Shown: in pieces, positions 36,768-47,859 of the stretch | Layout of the letters: every line of letters begins with the position of its first letter | Numbering within the stretch: the stretch's first letter is position 1 | Source: JBBDMC01 sp963826055 | GTDB taxonomy: Bacteria; Pseudomonadota; Alphaproteobacteria; Rhizobiales; Kaistiaceae | Direction: 5' to 3' | DNA length: 64,000 nucleotides | Assembly: GCA_963826055.1 (NCBI GenBank) | Contig: CAWGVO010000018.1 | Span: forward strand, 124,001 to 188,000 | Program-made: the position numbers and the translations under genes | Notes under the pieces: model-generated | Told to the model about the DNA's origin: nothing | Database searches by the model: none | Seen by the model: the letters and a program-made list of their open reading frames with translations, nothing else

Positions 36768-37975
36768 CGATCCAGCGACTTTGGGGCGACGAGCGGCCGT
36801 TCACGGTGTTCCTCGTCGCCGGCGAAGAATCTGGCGATCTGCTCGGCGCCGGTCTGATCGACGCGCTGGCGGAACGCCTGGGCGACGAGGCCGATTTCCT
36901 CGGCGTCGGTGGCGCGCGGATGACCGCGGCGGGCCTTCGCACCGTGTTGCCGATGACCGGGGCGGGGCTCCACGGAATAACGGCCGTCGTCGCCCGGCTG
37001 CCATCGCTGGTGCTCGGCATCCGGCGGACTGCCGCGGCGGTGCTCGCCGCGAAGCCGGACGTGCTGGTGCTGATCGATGCCCCGGCGTTCAACCTCCAGG
37101 TGGGCAAGCGCGTTCGCAAGGCCAATCAGGAGATAGCGATCGTCGACTACGTGTCGCCGTCGGTGTGGGCGTATGCTCCGTGGCGGGCGCGACGGATGAG
37201 CGCCTACGTCGACCAGGTTCTGGCCCTGCTGCCGTTCGAGCCGGCGGTGCACCGCGACCTCGGTGGTCCGCCGTGCACGTTCGTGGGGCATCCGCTGCTG
37301 GAGAAGCTCGGCGACCTCAGGCCGCAGCCCGGCGAACGGGAGCCGCTAAGAGATGCGCGCGTGCCGGTGCTTCTCATTCTGCCGGGAAGCCGGCGGAGCG
37401 AGATCGCGCGACTGATGGCGCCGTTCGGGGAAACGCTGGCGCTGGTGTGGGACCGCTTTGGGCCGGTCGAGGCGGTGCTGCCCGCAGTTCCCGCGCTGGC
37501 CGATGAAATCCGCGAACGGGCAGCCGACTGGCCGGTGGCACCCCGGGTGGTGGTGGGCGAAAAGGCGAAGCTCGCCGCGTTTCGCCGGGCCCACGCGGCG
37601 CTGGCGGCCTCCGGCACGGTGACGCTCGAACTGGCGCTCTCGGGCGTACCGATGGTGGTCGCCTATCGGGTCGATCCGCTGATGAAGCTGATCAAGCCGC
37701 TGATCCGGGTGAAGTCCATCGTTCTCGCCAATCTGATCGTCGAGTCCAACGTGGTGCCGGAGTTCGTCGATCGCGACAGCAACCCGGAGCGGCTGTGCGG
37801 GGCACTGCTGCCGCTTCTGGAGGATTCACCGGAGCGCAGGCGGCAGGCAGCGGCGTTCAGCCGGATCGAGAGCCTGATGACGCCGGGTGGCGGAATGCCC
37901 AGCGACCGGGCCGCCGAAACGGTGATCGAGACGGTGCGCAGGCGGCGGTTGCACGCGGCGCTGGAACGGCCCTGA
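36764..37975 (+). CDS. lpxB: Lipid-A-disaccharide synthase
   Basis: GT19 glycosyltransferase that joins UDP-2,3-diacylglucosamine and lipid X. The 403 residues start with FLVAGEESGDLLGAGLIDAL; DAPAFNLQVGKRVRK and YVSPSVWAYAPWRARR are conserved membrane/substrate regions, and LPGSRRSEIARL begins the second Rossmann lobe. ASGTVTLELALSGVPMVVAYR completes the signature. The ATG overlaps the lpxI stop. It ends 37 bases before the convergent gltA stop; I saw no U-tailed terminator between them. Confidence 0.96.
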   Translation: MTIQRLWGDERPFTVFLVAGEESGDLLGAGLIDALAERLGDEADFLGVGGARMTAAGLRTVLPMTGAGLHGITAVVARLPSLVLGIRRTAAAVLAAKPDVLVLIDAPAFNLQVGKRVRKANQEIAIVDYVSPSVWAYAPWRARRMSAYVDQVLALLPFEPAVHRDLGGPPCTFVGHPLLEKLGDLRPQPGEREPLRDARVPVLLILPGSRRSEIARLMAPFGETLALVWDRFGPVEAVLPAVPALADEIRERAADWPVAPRVVVGEKAKLAAFRRAHAALAASGTVTLELALSGVPMVVAYRVDPLMKLIKPLIRVKSIVLANLIVESNVVPEFVDRDSNPERLCGALLPLLEDSPERRRQAAAFSRIESLMTPGGGMPSDRAAETVIETVRRRRLHAALERP

Positions 37976-38012
37976 ACCGACCCGCCCGCCGCTGCTGCCT
38001 ACACCAAGTTTT

Positions 38013-39338
38013 TCAGCGGCGCTTGGATATCGGCACGTAGTCGCGGCGGGTGGCCCCGGTATAGAGCTGGCGCGGACGGCCGATCTTCTGGGACGGGTCC
38101 TCGACCATTTCCTTCCACTGGGCGATCCAGCCGACGGTGCGCGCGACGGCGAAGAGCGCGGTGAACATGGTCGTCGGGAAGCCCAGCGCCTTCAGTGTGA
38201 TGCCAGAATAGAAATCGATGTTCGGGTAGAGCTTCTTCTCGATGAAATACTCGTCGGTGAGGGCGATGCGCTCCAGCTCCATCGCCACCTCAAGCAGCGG
38301 ATCGTCCTGCACACCGAGCTCGGAGAGGACCTCGTGGGTGGTCTTCTGCATAATCTTGGCGCGCGGATCATAGTGCTTGTAAACGCGGTGGCCGAAGCCC
38401 ATCAGGCGGAACGGATCGTTCTTGTCCTTGGCGCGGGCGATGAACTCGGGGATGCGGTCGACGGTGCCGATCTGCTCCAGCATGCCGAGCGCGGCCTCGT
38501 TGGCGCCGCCGTGGGCGGGGCCCCACAGGCAGGCGATGCCGGCGGCGATGCAGGCGAACGGATTGGCGCCGGAGGAACCGGCCAGACGCACCGTCGACGT
38601 CGAGGCGTTCTGCTCGTGGTCGGCGTGGAGGATGAAGATGCGATCCATGGCGCGCGACAGGACCGGGTTGACCTTGTACTCCTCGCACGGCACGGCGAAG
38701 CACATGCGCAGGAAATTGGACGCGTAGTCGAGCGCGTTCAGGGGGTAAACGAACGGCTGGCCGGCGTGATACTTGAAGGCCATCGCCGCGATCGTCGGCA
38801 TCTTGGCGATCATGCGGAGCGACGCCACCATGCGCTGATGCGGATCGTTGATGTCGGTCGAGTCGTGATAGAAGGCCGACATGGCGCCGACGACGCCGCA
38901 CATGACCGCCATCGGATGAGCGTCGCGGCGGAAACCGGTGAAGAACCGGTTCATCTGCTCGTGGACCATGGTGTGGTAGGTGACGCGGTGGTCGAAGTCG
39001 GCCTTCTGCGTCGGGGTCGGCAACTCGCCATAGAGCAGCAGGTAACACGTCTCCAGGAAGTCGCCGTGCTCGGCGAGCTGCTCGATGGGGTAACCGCGGT
39101 AGAGGAGGACGCCTTCGTCACCATCGATGAAGGTGATCTTCGATTCGCAGGCGGCAGTGGAGGTGTAGCCGGGATCGAAGGTGAAGTGACCTGTCTGGCC
39201 GTAGAGTGCGCCGATATCGATGACGTCCGGGCCGATGGTGCCCTTGCGGACCGAGAAGTCCCAGTTCTGGTTGCCGATGGTCAGGCGAGCCGGGCTCTCC
39301 TCGACTTCCGGTTCGTCCATTGTGCTGACATTGGCCAT
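38013..39338 (-). CDS. gltA: Citrate synthase (type II)
   Basis: Condenses oxaloacetate and acetyl-CoA at the entry of the TCA cycle. The 441 residues and the N-terminal beta-domain (IGPDVIDIGALYGQTGHFTF) mark the hexameric, NADH-sensitive Gram-negative type. Catalytic residues lie in LWGPAHGGANEAALGML (His), FGHRVYKHYDPRAKIMQ (His) and the later IDFYSGITLKALG (Asp). It is on the minus strand, 122 bases downstream of gltX. Confidence 0.97.
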   Translation of the reverse strand: MANVSTMDEPEVEESPARLTIGNQNWDFSVRKGTIGPDVIDIGALYGQTGHFTFDPGYTSTAACESKITFIDGDEGVLLYRGYPIEQLAEHGDFLETCYLLLYGELPTPTQKADFDHRVTYHTMVHEQMNRFFTGFRRDAHPMAVMCGVVGAMSAFYHDSTDINDPHQRMVASLRMIAKMPTIAAMAFKYHAGQPFVYPLNALDYASNFLRMCFAVPCEEYKVNPVLSRAMDRIFILHADHEQNASTSTVRLAGSSGANPFACIAAGIACLWGPAHGGANEAALGMLEQIGTVDRIPEFIARAKDKNDPFRLMGFGHRVYKHYDPRAKIMQKTTHEVLSELGVQDDPLLEVAMELERIALTDEYFIEKKLYPNIDFYSGITLKALGFPTTMFTALFAVARTVGWIAQWKEMVEDPSQKIGRPRQLYTGATRRDYVPISKRR

Positions 39339-39393
39339 GACGATCTGCCTTTCATCACCGCATTTCTTTGGGTAGGGCTTGGCGCCATTTTAT

Positions 39394-39410
39394 TTGTTGC
39401 GGCGCAACAA
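39394..39410. promoter_or_regulatory. Palindrome between gltX and gltA
   Basis: TTGTTGC and GCAACAA form a perfect 7-bp inverted repeat around GGC, 56 bases before the gltA start and 50 bases after the gltX stop. No T run follows on the minus strand, so a protein operator is as likely as a terminator. The regulator is unknown. Confidence 0.4.
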
Positions 39411-39460
39411 GTCCATGGACCGGACAATGATGCATTGCGTCAACGCAAATTTCGCCCGAT

Positions 39461-40885
39461 TCAGCCGGCGGTTCGATCGGCAAGGCGGGCAAGGCTTTCC
39501 TCGCGGCCGAGGACGGCGAGGACGTCGAAGATGCCCGGCGACGCGGTTCGTCCGGTGAGCGCCGCGCGCAAGGGTTGCGCGACCTTGCCGAGCTTCACCC
39601 CTTCGGCCTTCGCGAACGCCTTGACTGCGGTCTCGGTGGCGGCCGCGGTCCATTCGGGGAGCGTCGCGAGGGCGGGGTGGAGATTGGCGAGGAGGGCGCG
39701 GGCATCGGCGTCGAGCAGCAGGGCGGCGTCGGCCTCGAGGGCGAGCGGCCGCTCGGCAACGAGGAAGTGGGCGCCGTCGATGAGGTCGACCAGAGTCCTG
39801 GCGCGCTCCTTGATCAGGGGCATTGCCGCCATGAGCCGGGCGCGACGGGCCGGATCGAGCCGGGCGGCAAAAGCCGTGCCGCCGGGCAGATGGGGAAGCT
39901 CGGCGAGCAGCGTCGCCATCAGGTCGGCGTCGCTCTTGCTCCGCAGGTAGTGGGCGTTGAGGCTCTCCAGCTTGGCGAAGTCGATGCGGGCCGGCGCCCG
40001 GCCGATCGCGTCGACGTCGAACCAAGCGATCATGTCGGCGTTGGACATGATCTCGTCGTCGCCATGAGACCAGCCGAGACGGACGAGGTAATTGCGCAGC
40101 GCCTCCGGCAGGTAACCCCTGGCGCGGTAGGCGTCGATGCCGAGGGCGCCGTGGCGCTTGGAAAGCTTGGCGCCGTCCGGGCCATGGATCAGCGGGATGT
40201 GCGCCATCACCGGCAGCGGCCAGCCCATGGCGTCGTAGATGATCTTCTGGCGAGCCGCGTTGGTGAAATGATCGTCGCCGCGGATGATGTGGGTGACGGC
40301 CATGTCGTGATCGTCGACGACAACGGCGTGCATGTAGGTCGGCGTGCCGTCCGAACGCAGGATAATGAAATCGTCGAGGTCGGCGTTGGGGAAGGCGACG
40401 CGGCCCTGGACGCGATCCTCGATGACGGTGTCGCCGGCGAGCGGCGCCTTGATGCGGACCACCGGAGCGACGCCGGGCGGCGCCTCGGCCGGGTCGCGGT
40501 CGCGCCAGCGGCCGTCGTAGCGCGCGAAGCGTCCCTCGGCGCGGGCAATTGCGCGCATCTCGTTCAGCTCTTCCGCCGTGTCGTACGCGCGATAGGCCTT
40601 GCCGGAGGCGAGGAGTTGCTCGGCCACTTCGCGGTGGCGGGCAGCGCGGGCGAACTGATGGATCGGCTCGCCGTCCCAGGCGAGGCCGAGCCACGTCAGT
40701 CCGTCGAGGATGGCGGCGATTGCGGCGTCGGTGGAGCGCTCGCGGTCGGTGTCCTCGATGCGGAGCAGCATCGTGCCGCCGGTATGGCGGGCGTACAGCC
40801 AGTTGTAGAGCGCGGTGCGGGCCCCACCGATGTGCAGGTAGCCGGTGGGCGAGGGGGCGAAGCGGGTGACGACGGGTGCGGACAT
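39461..40885 (-). CDS. gltX: Glutamate--tRNA ligase
   Basis: Class I synthetase that charges tRNA-Glu. From the ATG at 40885 the 474 residues contain the HIGH-type motif APSPTGYLHIGGARTALYNW (HIGG around 18-21) and the KMSKS-type motif KLSKRHG near residue 245. The upstream frame (to 40993) lacks conserved residues. Alphaproteobacteria often have two GltX paralogues with different tRNA specificity; which one this is cannot be told here. It is divergent from glnS, sharing a 124-base intergenic region. Confidence 0.95.
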   Translation of the reverse strand: MSAPVVTRFAPSPTGYLHIGGARTALYNWLYARHTGGTMLLRIEDTDRERSTDAAIAAILDGLTWLGLAWDGEPIHQFARAARHREVAEQLLASGKAYRAYDTAEELNEMRAIARAEGRFARYDGRWRDRDPAEAPPGVAPVVRIKAPLAGDTVIEDRVQGRVAFPNADLDDFIILRSDGTPTYMHAVVVDDHDMAVTHIIRGDDHFTNAARQKIIYDAMGWPLPVMAHIPLIHGPDGAKLSKRHGALGIDAYRARGYLPEALRNYLVRLGWSHGDDEIMSNADMIAWFDVDAIGRAPARIDFAKLESLNAHYLRSKSDADLMATLLAELPHLPGGTAFAARLDPARRARLMAAMPLIKERARTLVDLIDGAHFLVAERPLALEADAALLLDADARALLANLHPALATLPEWTAAATETAVKAFAKAEGVKLGKVAQPLRAALTGRTASPGIFDVLAVLGREESLARLADRTAG

Positions 40886-41009
40886 TCGGGGGTTCGCGCG
40901 TGGCAGGGGAGCCTGGCGGCGTTTAGCACACCGCGCGCCCGAAATCGAAGCGGCTTGGCGTTGGGCCGGGGATTTGGCACATAGGCGGCGCAAACAGCAG
41001 AGTTACCCG

Positions 41010-42697
<1,688 letters not shown>

Positions 42698-42753
42698 ACG
42701 GGCTTCATTCCCCACCCACCACGCCGTCGCCCCGTGCGCGGCTCGGCGCGGTC

Positions 42754-42787
42754 GCCCCTCCCCGCGCTTCGCGGGGGAGGGATGGCG
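42754..42787 (+). repeat. Short variant of the palindromic repeat, copy 5
   Basis: CCCCTCCCCGC and GCGGGGGAGGG form a near-perfect hairpin around GCTTC, without the long inner palindrome of the other copies. It lies 57 bases after glnS and may represent a truncated relative or an independent 3' hairpin. Confidence 0.5.
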
Positions 42788-42863
42788 CGGCACCAGCGGT
42801 CAGACGCACCACAAGGCCTCCACACGGCCCGTCCGTCGTCTATGATGGCGTGGCGGAGGGGGC

Positions 42864-45068
42864 ATGGTCGCAGGCGGGCGCGATCCATCGGTTGGGGAAC
42901 GGCCGGCGCGCGCGGCGCACCGGCGGCGTTTCGTCCTCGATGCGGACGGCGGTGGGTTCCCGCGGCTCGCGCTGTGGGCCGCGACGGCGCGGGATCATCT
43001 CGCCGTCACCTTCGAGCGCGAGATGGAAGCCGGCCACGGCTTTCTCTGGCTGCCGGTCGCCTTCGGGGTGGGCGTTCTCGGGTATTTCGCGCTGCCGCAG
43101 GAGCCATCGCTGTTGGCACTGACGGCGCTCGCAAGCGGCCTCTGTGTGGCGGCGTGGCGGGCGCGGTTCCGCATCGTGGCGTTTCGCATCCTCGCGATCG
43201 CCGCCGCGGTCGCTGCCGGCCTCACCGCCGCCAAGGTGAGAACCGACCTTGTCGCCGCGCCGGCGCTCGAACGCGCGATGACGGTGCGGGTCGCCGGCTG
43301 GGTCGCCGGCATGGAGGAGGGCGCGCGCGGCGGCGTGCGCGTGATCCTTCGGGTCCACGACATCGAGGACGTCGATCCCGCCGACACGCCAGCGACCGTC
43401 CGCGTCACGATCCGCAGCCAGACCGACATGCTGGCGGTCGGGGAAGGCATCAACGTGCTCGCTCGCCTGACGCCGCCAAGCGGGCCGGTGATGCCGGGTG
43501 GCTACGACTTCGCGCGCGCCGCCTTCTACGAGCGGATCGGGGCGTATGGCTTCGCATACGGCGCGGCCAAACCGGCCGACATCGGGCCGCCGCCGCTCGG
43601 CGTGCGGCTTGGCACGCCGCTGGCGCGGTTGCGCGAGGGGGTGCGCCGACGGATCGAGACGGCGCTGCCGGGGGACGCCGGCCACATCGCGGTGGCGCTC
43701 ACGGTGGGCGAGACCGGCGGCATCTCCGAGGGGACCCAGGAGGCTATGCGCGCCTCCGGCCTCGGCCACATCCTGGCGATCTCCGGCTTGCACATGGCGC
43801 TGGTCGCCGGCGCTTCGTTCTGGATCATCCGGGCGCTCCTGGCGCTCTCGGCCGGGCTGGCGCTCGCCCGGCCGATCAAGAAATGGGCCGCGGGCGGGGC
43901 GCTTGCCGTCGCGGCCGGCTACCTCGGGCTTTCCGGCGCCGGGGTGGCGACCGAGCGGGCATTCGTGATGATGGCGATCATGCTCACGGCGATCATGATC
44001 GACCGGCGGGCGATCACGCTCAGGAACGTGGCGCTCGCCGCCTTCGTCATCCTGGTGCTGGCGCCGGAGAGCCTCGCCACGGCGAGCTTCCAGATGTCGT
44101 TCGCGGCGACGGCGGCGCTGATTTCCGCCTACGAGGCGATCGCCGGCTGGCTCGACCGCCGCGCCGGGCTGACGGCGGCGAGCGGGCCCGGTACGCGGAT
44201 CCGATGGTACGTGGCGAGCCTCGTCCTCACCTCGCTGATCGCGGGGCTGGCGACGGCCCCCTTCACCGCGTTCCACTTCCAGCGGGTGGCACCGCTGACG
44301 CTTATCGCAAACCTCGCGGCGATGCCGGCGGTGGGGCTCATCGTCATGCCAATGGCGCTCGCGGCGGTAGCGGCGATGCCGTTCGGGCTGGAGATCCTGC
44401 CGCTGACGGTGATGAAGTGGGGCCTCGGCTGGGTGACGTTCGTCGCCGGAACGACCGCGGGGTGGTCGGCCGGCTATGGCGGGATCGCCACGGCGCCGGC
44501 GGCGGCGCTGCTGCTCATCGCGGGCGGCTTCCTGTGGCTGGTGCTTTGGCGGGAGCGCTGGCGGCTCGTCGGGCTCGTACCGATGGCGCTGGCGCTGCCG
44601 ATAGCGCTCGCCGCGCCGCGGCCCGATCTGATCGTCAACGAGGACGGAACGGTGGCGGCGGCGAGGGGAGACGGCGGCCGCTACAGCATCTTCGGCGACC
44701 GCAAGGCCGACTTCGAAATCGCGGCGTGGCTGAGGGCCGACGCGGACCCGCGCCCGGCGGACGCGGCGAGCCTTGCCGAAGGCGTCGCCTGCGACCCGCT
44801 CGGCTGCGTCGGAAGGCTCACCGGCGGCGGCGCGGTGGCCTTCGTCACGCGGGCGGATGCGTTCGCCGAGGACTGCCGGCGGGCGGCGGTCGTCGTTTCC
44901 CGGTTCGAGGCGCCGGCAGGCTGTGACGCGCACGCGCTGGTGATCGACCGGGCCGACCTCGACCGGTTCGGCGCACACGCGCTCTATCGCGAGGGAAGCG
45001 GGTTCCGCGTGGAGACGGCCTACCCGGCCATCCGGCGGCCCTTCATGCCGGCGGTCGCGGCAAAATAG
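42864..45068 (+). CDS. comEC: ComEC/Rec2 family DNA-uptake membrane protein
   Basis: Putative channel for single-stranded DNA across the inner membrane. The 734 residues have an N-terminal DUF4131/OB-like region (about 60-230) and a polytopic competence domain from about 250, with the family hallmark GHILAISGLHMALVAG, plus many helices to about 590. A C-terminal soluble part follows but lacks a recognisable metallo-beta-lactamase HxHxDH motif, as in many alphaproteobacterial ComEC. No other competence gene is nearby. Confidence 0.9.
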   Translation: MVAGGRDPSVGERPARAAHRRRFVLDADGGGFPRLALWAATARDHLAVTFEREMEAGHGFLWLPVAFGVGVLGYFALPQEPSLLALTALASGLCVAAWRARFRIVAFRILAIAAAVAAGLTAAKVRTDLVAAPALERAMTVRVAGWVAGMEEGARGGVRVILRVHDIEDVDPADTPATVRVTIRSQTDMLAVGEGINVLARLTPPSGPVMPGGYDFARAAFYERIGAYGFAYGAAKPADIGPPPLGVRLGTPLARLREGVRRRIETALPGDAGHIAVALTVGETGGISEGTQEAMRASGLGHILAISGLHMALVAGASFWIIRALLALSAGLALARPIKKWAAGGALAVAAGYLGLSGAGVATERAFVMMAIMLTAIMIDRRAITLRNVALAAFVILVLAPESLATASFQMSFAATAALISAYEAIAGWLDRRAGLTAASGPGTRIRWYVASLVLTSLIAGLATAPFTAFHFQRVAPLTLIANLAAMPAVGLIVMPMALAAVAAMPFGLEILPLTVMKWGLGWVTFVAGTTAGWSAGYGGIATAPAAALLLIAGGFLWLVLWRERWRLVGLVPMALALPIALAAPRPDLIVNEDGTVAAARGDGGRYSIFGDRKADFEIAAWLRADADPRPADAASLAEGVACDPLGCVGRLTGGGAVAFVTRADAFAEDCRRAAVVVSRFEAPAGCDAHALVIDRADLDRFGAHALYREGSGFRVETAYPAIRRPFMPAVAAK

Positions 45069-45110
45069 CGCGGGCCTGAGAAAAAAAGCCGGGTCGGCTC
45101 CGTCAAGTCT

Positions 45111-45138
45111 TTGCGCGCGGAGAGAGCAACCCTAGAAT
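45111..45138 (+). promoter_or_regulatory. Probable promoter of the MFS transporter gene
   Basis: TTGCGC (45111-45116) and TAGAAT (45133-45138) are 16 bases apart in the 167-base gap after comEC. The predicted leader is about 90 nt. A weak 5-bp hairpin at 45087-45099 precedes it. Confidence 0.45.
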
Positions 45139-45235
45139 ACGAGCGCGCTCCTCCCTCCTTCCCGCGCACGCAACAACATCTCGATCCCCACCTCGCGACG
45201 CCGGCGGCGCCCGCGCCCCCAGCCACCGACATACG

Positions 45236-46966
45236 ATGACAAAGAACCATCGCCCCCACGGCCGATTCCATCCCGGTCCCCACTATCGGTGGATCGCGCT
45301 CAGCAACACGACCCTTGGCATGCTGGCGGCGACGCTCAACGCCTCGATCCTGCTCATCAGCCTGCCGCCGATCTTTCGTGGCATTCACCTCGATCCGCTG
45401 GCGCCGGAGAACATCAATTATCTGCTGTGGGTGATCATGGGCTACATGATCGCCACCTCGGTGCTGGTGGTGATGTGCGGCCGGCTCGGCGACATCTTCG
45501 GCCGCGCGCTCATCTACAACGTCGGCTTCCTCATCTTCACGGTGGCCGGCGTCGGACTGAGCTTCATACCCGGCAGCGGCAGCACCGCGGCGCTCTACAT
45601 GATCGTCATGCGCATTATCCAGGGCGTCGGCGGGGCGCTGCTGATGTCCAACGCCACCGCGATCCTGATCGATGCGTTTCCCGCGCACCAGCGCGGGCTG
45701 GCGCTCGGCATCAACTCGATCGCCGCCATCGGCGGCTCGTTCCTCGGTCTCCTGCTCGGCGGCTGGCTCGGCGACTGGGACTGGCGGCTGGTGTTCTGGG
45801 TGAGCGTGCCGATCGGCGTCATCGGAACCGTGTGGGGCTTCTGGAAGCTCAGGGACATCCGCCAGCCGAAACGCGAACAGCTCGACTGGGCGGGCACGAT
45901 CTCGTTCGGGGTCGGGCTGGTGCTGATCCTGACGGCGATCAACGACGGCATCCAGCCGGACGGCGACCACGTGATGAGCTGGGGGAGCCCCAAGGTGCTG
46001 ACGCTGGTCGGCATCGGCCTTGTCTCACTCCTCGCCTTCGTCATCATCGAGGCCCGCGTGGCGCGGCCGATGTTCGACCTCAGGCTCTTCCGAATCCGGC
46101 CATTCCGCTACGGCAACGTGGCAAGCTTCCTGGGCGCGATCGGGCGGGGCGGGCTGCAATTCATGCTGATCATCTGGCTGCAGGGCATCTGGCTGCCGCT
46201 GCACGGCTACAGCTTCGAATCGACGCCGCTGTGGGCCGGCATCTTCATGCTGCCGCTGACGCTCGGCTTCCTCGTGGCAGGTCCGCTATCGGGCTGGCTG
46301 GCGGACCGGCACGGTGCGCGCCCCTACGCCACCGGCGGCATGCTGATCAGCGCGGCGAGCTTCGTGGCGCTGATGCTGCTGCCGGCCGATTTCGACTACG
46401 GGCTGTTCGCGCTGCTGATCTTCATCAACGGGGCCGGGACGGGGCTTTTCGCCTCGCCGAACGGCATCCAGATCATGAACGCGGTGCCCGCCAACGAGCG
46501 CGGGCAGGCTTCCGGTGCGCGCGCAACGACGATGAACGCCGGCCAGCTGCTCTCGATCGGCATCTTCTTCAGCCTGATGATCGTGGGGCTCGCCGCCACG
46601 CTGCCGCAGGCAATGGAGCGGCAACTGATCGCCCAGCACGTGCCGGCGGCGGTGGCGCACCAGGTGGCGCAGGAACCGCCGGTGGCGAGTTTGTTCGCGG
46701 CCTTCCTCGGCTACAACCCGATGGGCCGGCTGATTCCCGCCAACGTGCTGCAGGGCCTGCCGGCGGGCAGCGCCGACACGATCACCGGCGGCGCGTTCTT
46801 TCCAGACCTCATCTCGGGTCCGTTCATGCACGGGCTGGCGTTCGCCTTCACGTTCGCGATGGTGCTCTACCTGATGTCGGCGATCGCTTCCTGGCTTGGC
46901 GGGGCCAAGTACGTGCACCAGGAGGGGCCGCAGGAGGCGGACCGCGGCCGGGCACCGGCCGAATAG
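45236..46966 (+). CDS. MFS transporter, DHA2 (EmrB/QacA) type
   Basis: A 576-residue polytopic protein with about 14 helices, matching the drug:H+ antiporter-2 family. Motif A is seen in the helix 2-3 loop (GRLGDIFGRALIY) and motif C-like glycine-rich sequence in the fifth helix region (INSIAAIGGSFLGLLLGGWLG). It opens with a basic, His-rich cytoplasmic segment (NHRPHGRFHPGPHYRW). The substrate is unknown. No membrane-fusion partner or TetR-type regulator is adjacent. It converges with lexA, with 24 bases between the stops. Confidence 0.88.
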   Translation: MTKNHRPHGRFHPGPHYRWIALSNTTLGMLAATLNASILLISLPPIFRGIHLDPLAPENINYLLWVIMGYMIATSVLVVMCGRLGDIFGRALIYNVGFLIFTVAGVGLSFIPGSGSTAALYMIVMRIIQGVGGALLMSNATAILIDAFPAHQRGLALGINSIAAIGGSFLGLLLGGWLGDWDWRLVFWVSVPIGVIGTVWGFWKLRDIRQPKREQLDWAGTISFGVGLVLILTAINDGIQPDGDHVMSWGSPKVLTLVGIGLVSLLAFVIIEARVARPMFDLRLFRIRPFRYGNVASFLGAIGRGGLQFMLIIWLQGIWLPLHGYSFESTPLWAGIFMLPLTLGFLVAGPLSGWLADRHGARPYATGGMLISAASFVALMLLPADFDYGLFALLIFINGAGTGLFASPNGIQIMNAVPANERGQASGARATTMNAGQLLSIGIFFSLMIVGLAATLPQAMERQLIAQHVPAAVAHQVAQEPPVASLFAAFLGYNPMGRLIPANVLQGLPAGSADTITGGAFFPDLISGPFMHGLAFAFTFAMVLYLMSAIASWLGGAKYVHQEGPQEADRGRAPAE

Positions 46967-46990
46967 GGCTCGCGAAGCGGGCACGGCCCG

Positions 46991-47698
46991 TCAGTAGCGG
47001 CGGATGAGGCCGACGAGCCGCCCCTGGATGTGGACGCGGTCCGGCCCGAAGATGCGGGTCTCGTAGGCCGGGTTGGCGGCTTCCAGCGCGATTGAGGCGC
47101 CCTTGCGGCGCAGGCGCTTCAGCGTCGCTTCCTCCTGGTCGATCAGCGCGCAGACGATGTCGCCGGTGTCGGCGGTCTCCGTGCGGCGCAGGAGCACCGT
47201 GTCGCCCTCGAAGATGCCGGCGTCGATCATCGAATCGCCGCGCACCTCCAGCGCAAAATGCTCGCCCGTCGACAGCATGTCGGCGGGGACGCCGATGGTG
47301 TGGGTGTGGCTCTGGATCGCCTCGATCGGGGTGCCGGCGGCGATGCGGCCCATGACCGGCACCATGACCGGCTCGTTGGAATTGGCGCCGTCGCCGACCG
47401 GCCGGCGCGCGCGGCCGAGGTTGCCCTCGATGACGTTGGGCGCGAAGCGGCGGTTGCGACTGGCGGAAAGGCCGGGCTGCATGGCCTCGGGCAGGCGGAT
47501 CACCTCAATGGCGCGGGCGCGATTGGGCAGCCGCTTGATGAAACCGCGCTCCTCCAGCGCCTTGATCAGACGGTGGATGCCCGACTTGGAGCGCAGATCG
47601 AGCGCATCTTTCATTTCGTCAAAGGACGGCGGGACGCCGCTTTCTTTCAGCCGCTCGTGAACGAACATGAGCAGCTCGTACTGCTTGCGCGTCAGCAT
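46991..47698 (-). CDS. lexA: LexA repressor
   Basis: Master SOS repressor and self-cleaving S24 peptidase. The 235 residues have an N-terminal winged helix (LTRKQYELLMFVHERLKESG), the Ala-Gly cleavage site at 121-122 (GRIAAGTP), catalytic Ser156 (RGDSMIDAG) and Lys194 (ATLKRLRRKG). The recognition helix region RSKSGIHRLIKAL is of the alphaproteobacterial kind that binds GTTC-N7-GTTC. Two such boxes lie in its own promoter, and one controls the small gene upstream of dnaE. Confidence 0.97.
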   Translation of the reverse strand: MLTRKQYELLMFVHERLKESGVPPSFDEMKDALDLRSKSGIHRLIKALEERGFIKRLPNRARAIEVIRLPEAMQPGLSASRNRRFAPNVIEGNLGRARRPVGDGANSNEPVMVPVMGRIAAGTPIEAIQSHTHTIGVPADMLSTGEHFALEVRGDSMIDAGIFEGDTVLLRRTETADTGDIVCALIDQEEATLKRLRRKGASIALEAANPAYETRIFGPDRVHIQGRLVGLIRRY

Positions 47699-47736
47699 GT
47701 CGTCGTCGTCCTTGCCCCCGGTGGAATCAACATGTG

Positions 47737-47781
47737 GTACAAATCACGAACAAATCTACATGTTCTATATGTGTTCCGCAA
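47737..47781 (-). promoter_or_regulatory. lexA promoter with two LexA boxes
   Basis: On the minus strand TTGCGG (47781-47776) and TAGATT (47758-47753) are 17 bases apart. GTTC-N7-GTTC at 47762-47776 fills the spacer exactly. A second, imperfect box (GTAC-N7-GAAC) lies at 47737-47751, just downstream of the -10 box. This predicts autoregulation of lexA. Confidence 0.8.
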
Positions 47782-47812
47782 GGGGTTAAGATGAACTTTA
47801 CGGGGTGGGAAG

Positions 47813-47859
47813 GTCCCGTGCCTGCGGTGCACGGCTTGGCCCCACACCGTGCACGGGAC
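47813..47859. other. Inverted repeat between lexA and moeA
   Basis: GTCCCGTGC (47813-47821) and GCACGGGAC (47851-47859) form a 9-bp stem. Inside, GTGCACGG and CCGTGCAC give a competing stem, so two folds are possible. A further hairpin, CCCCGC/GCGGGG, lies at 47897-47912. The 253-base gap holds no convincing gene besides these and the lexA promoter. Confidence 0.45.

Noticed and set aside
42754..42787. Strong rho-independent terminator after glnS
   Set aside because: The hairpin is perfect but no T run follows on the plus strand. The sequence is better seen as a short relative of the repeat family.
45081..45099. Minus-strand terminator downstream of comEC
   Set aside because: A 5-bp stem with a T run on the minus strand is weak, and no minus-strand gene would use it.
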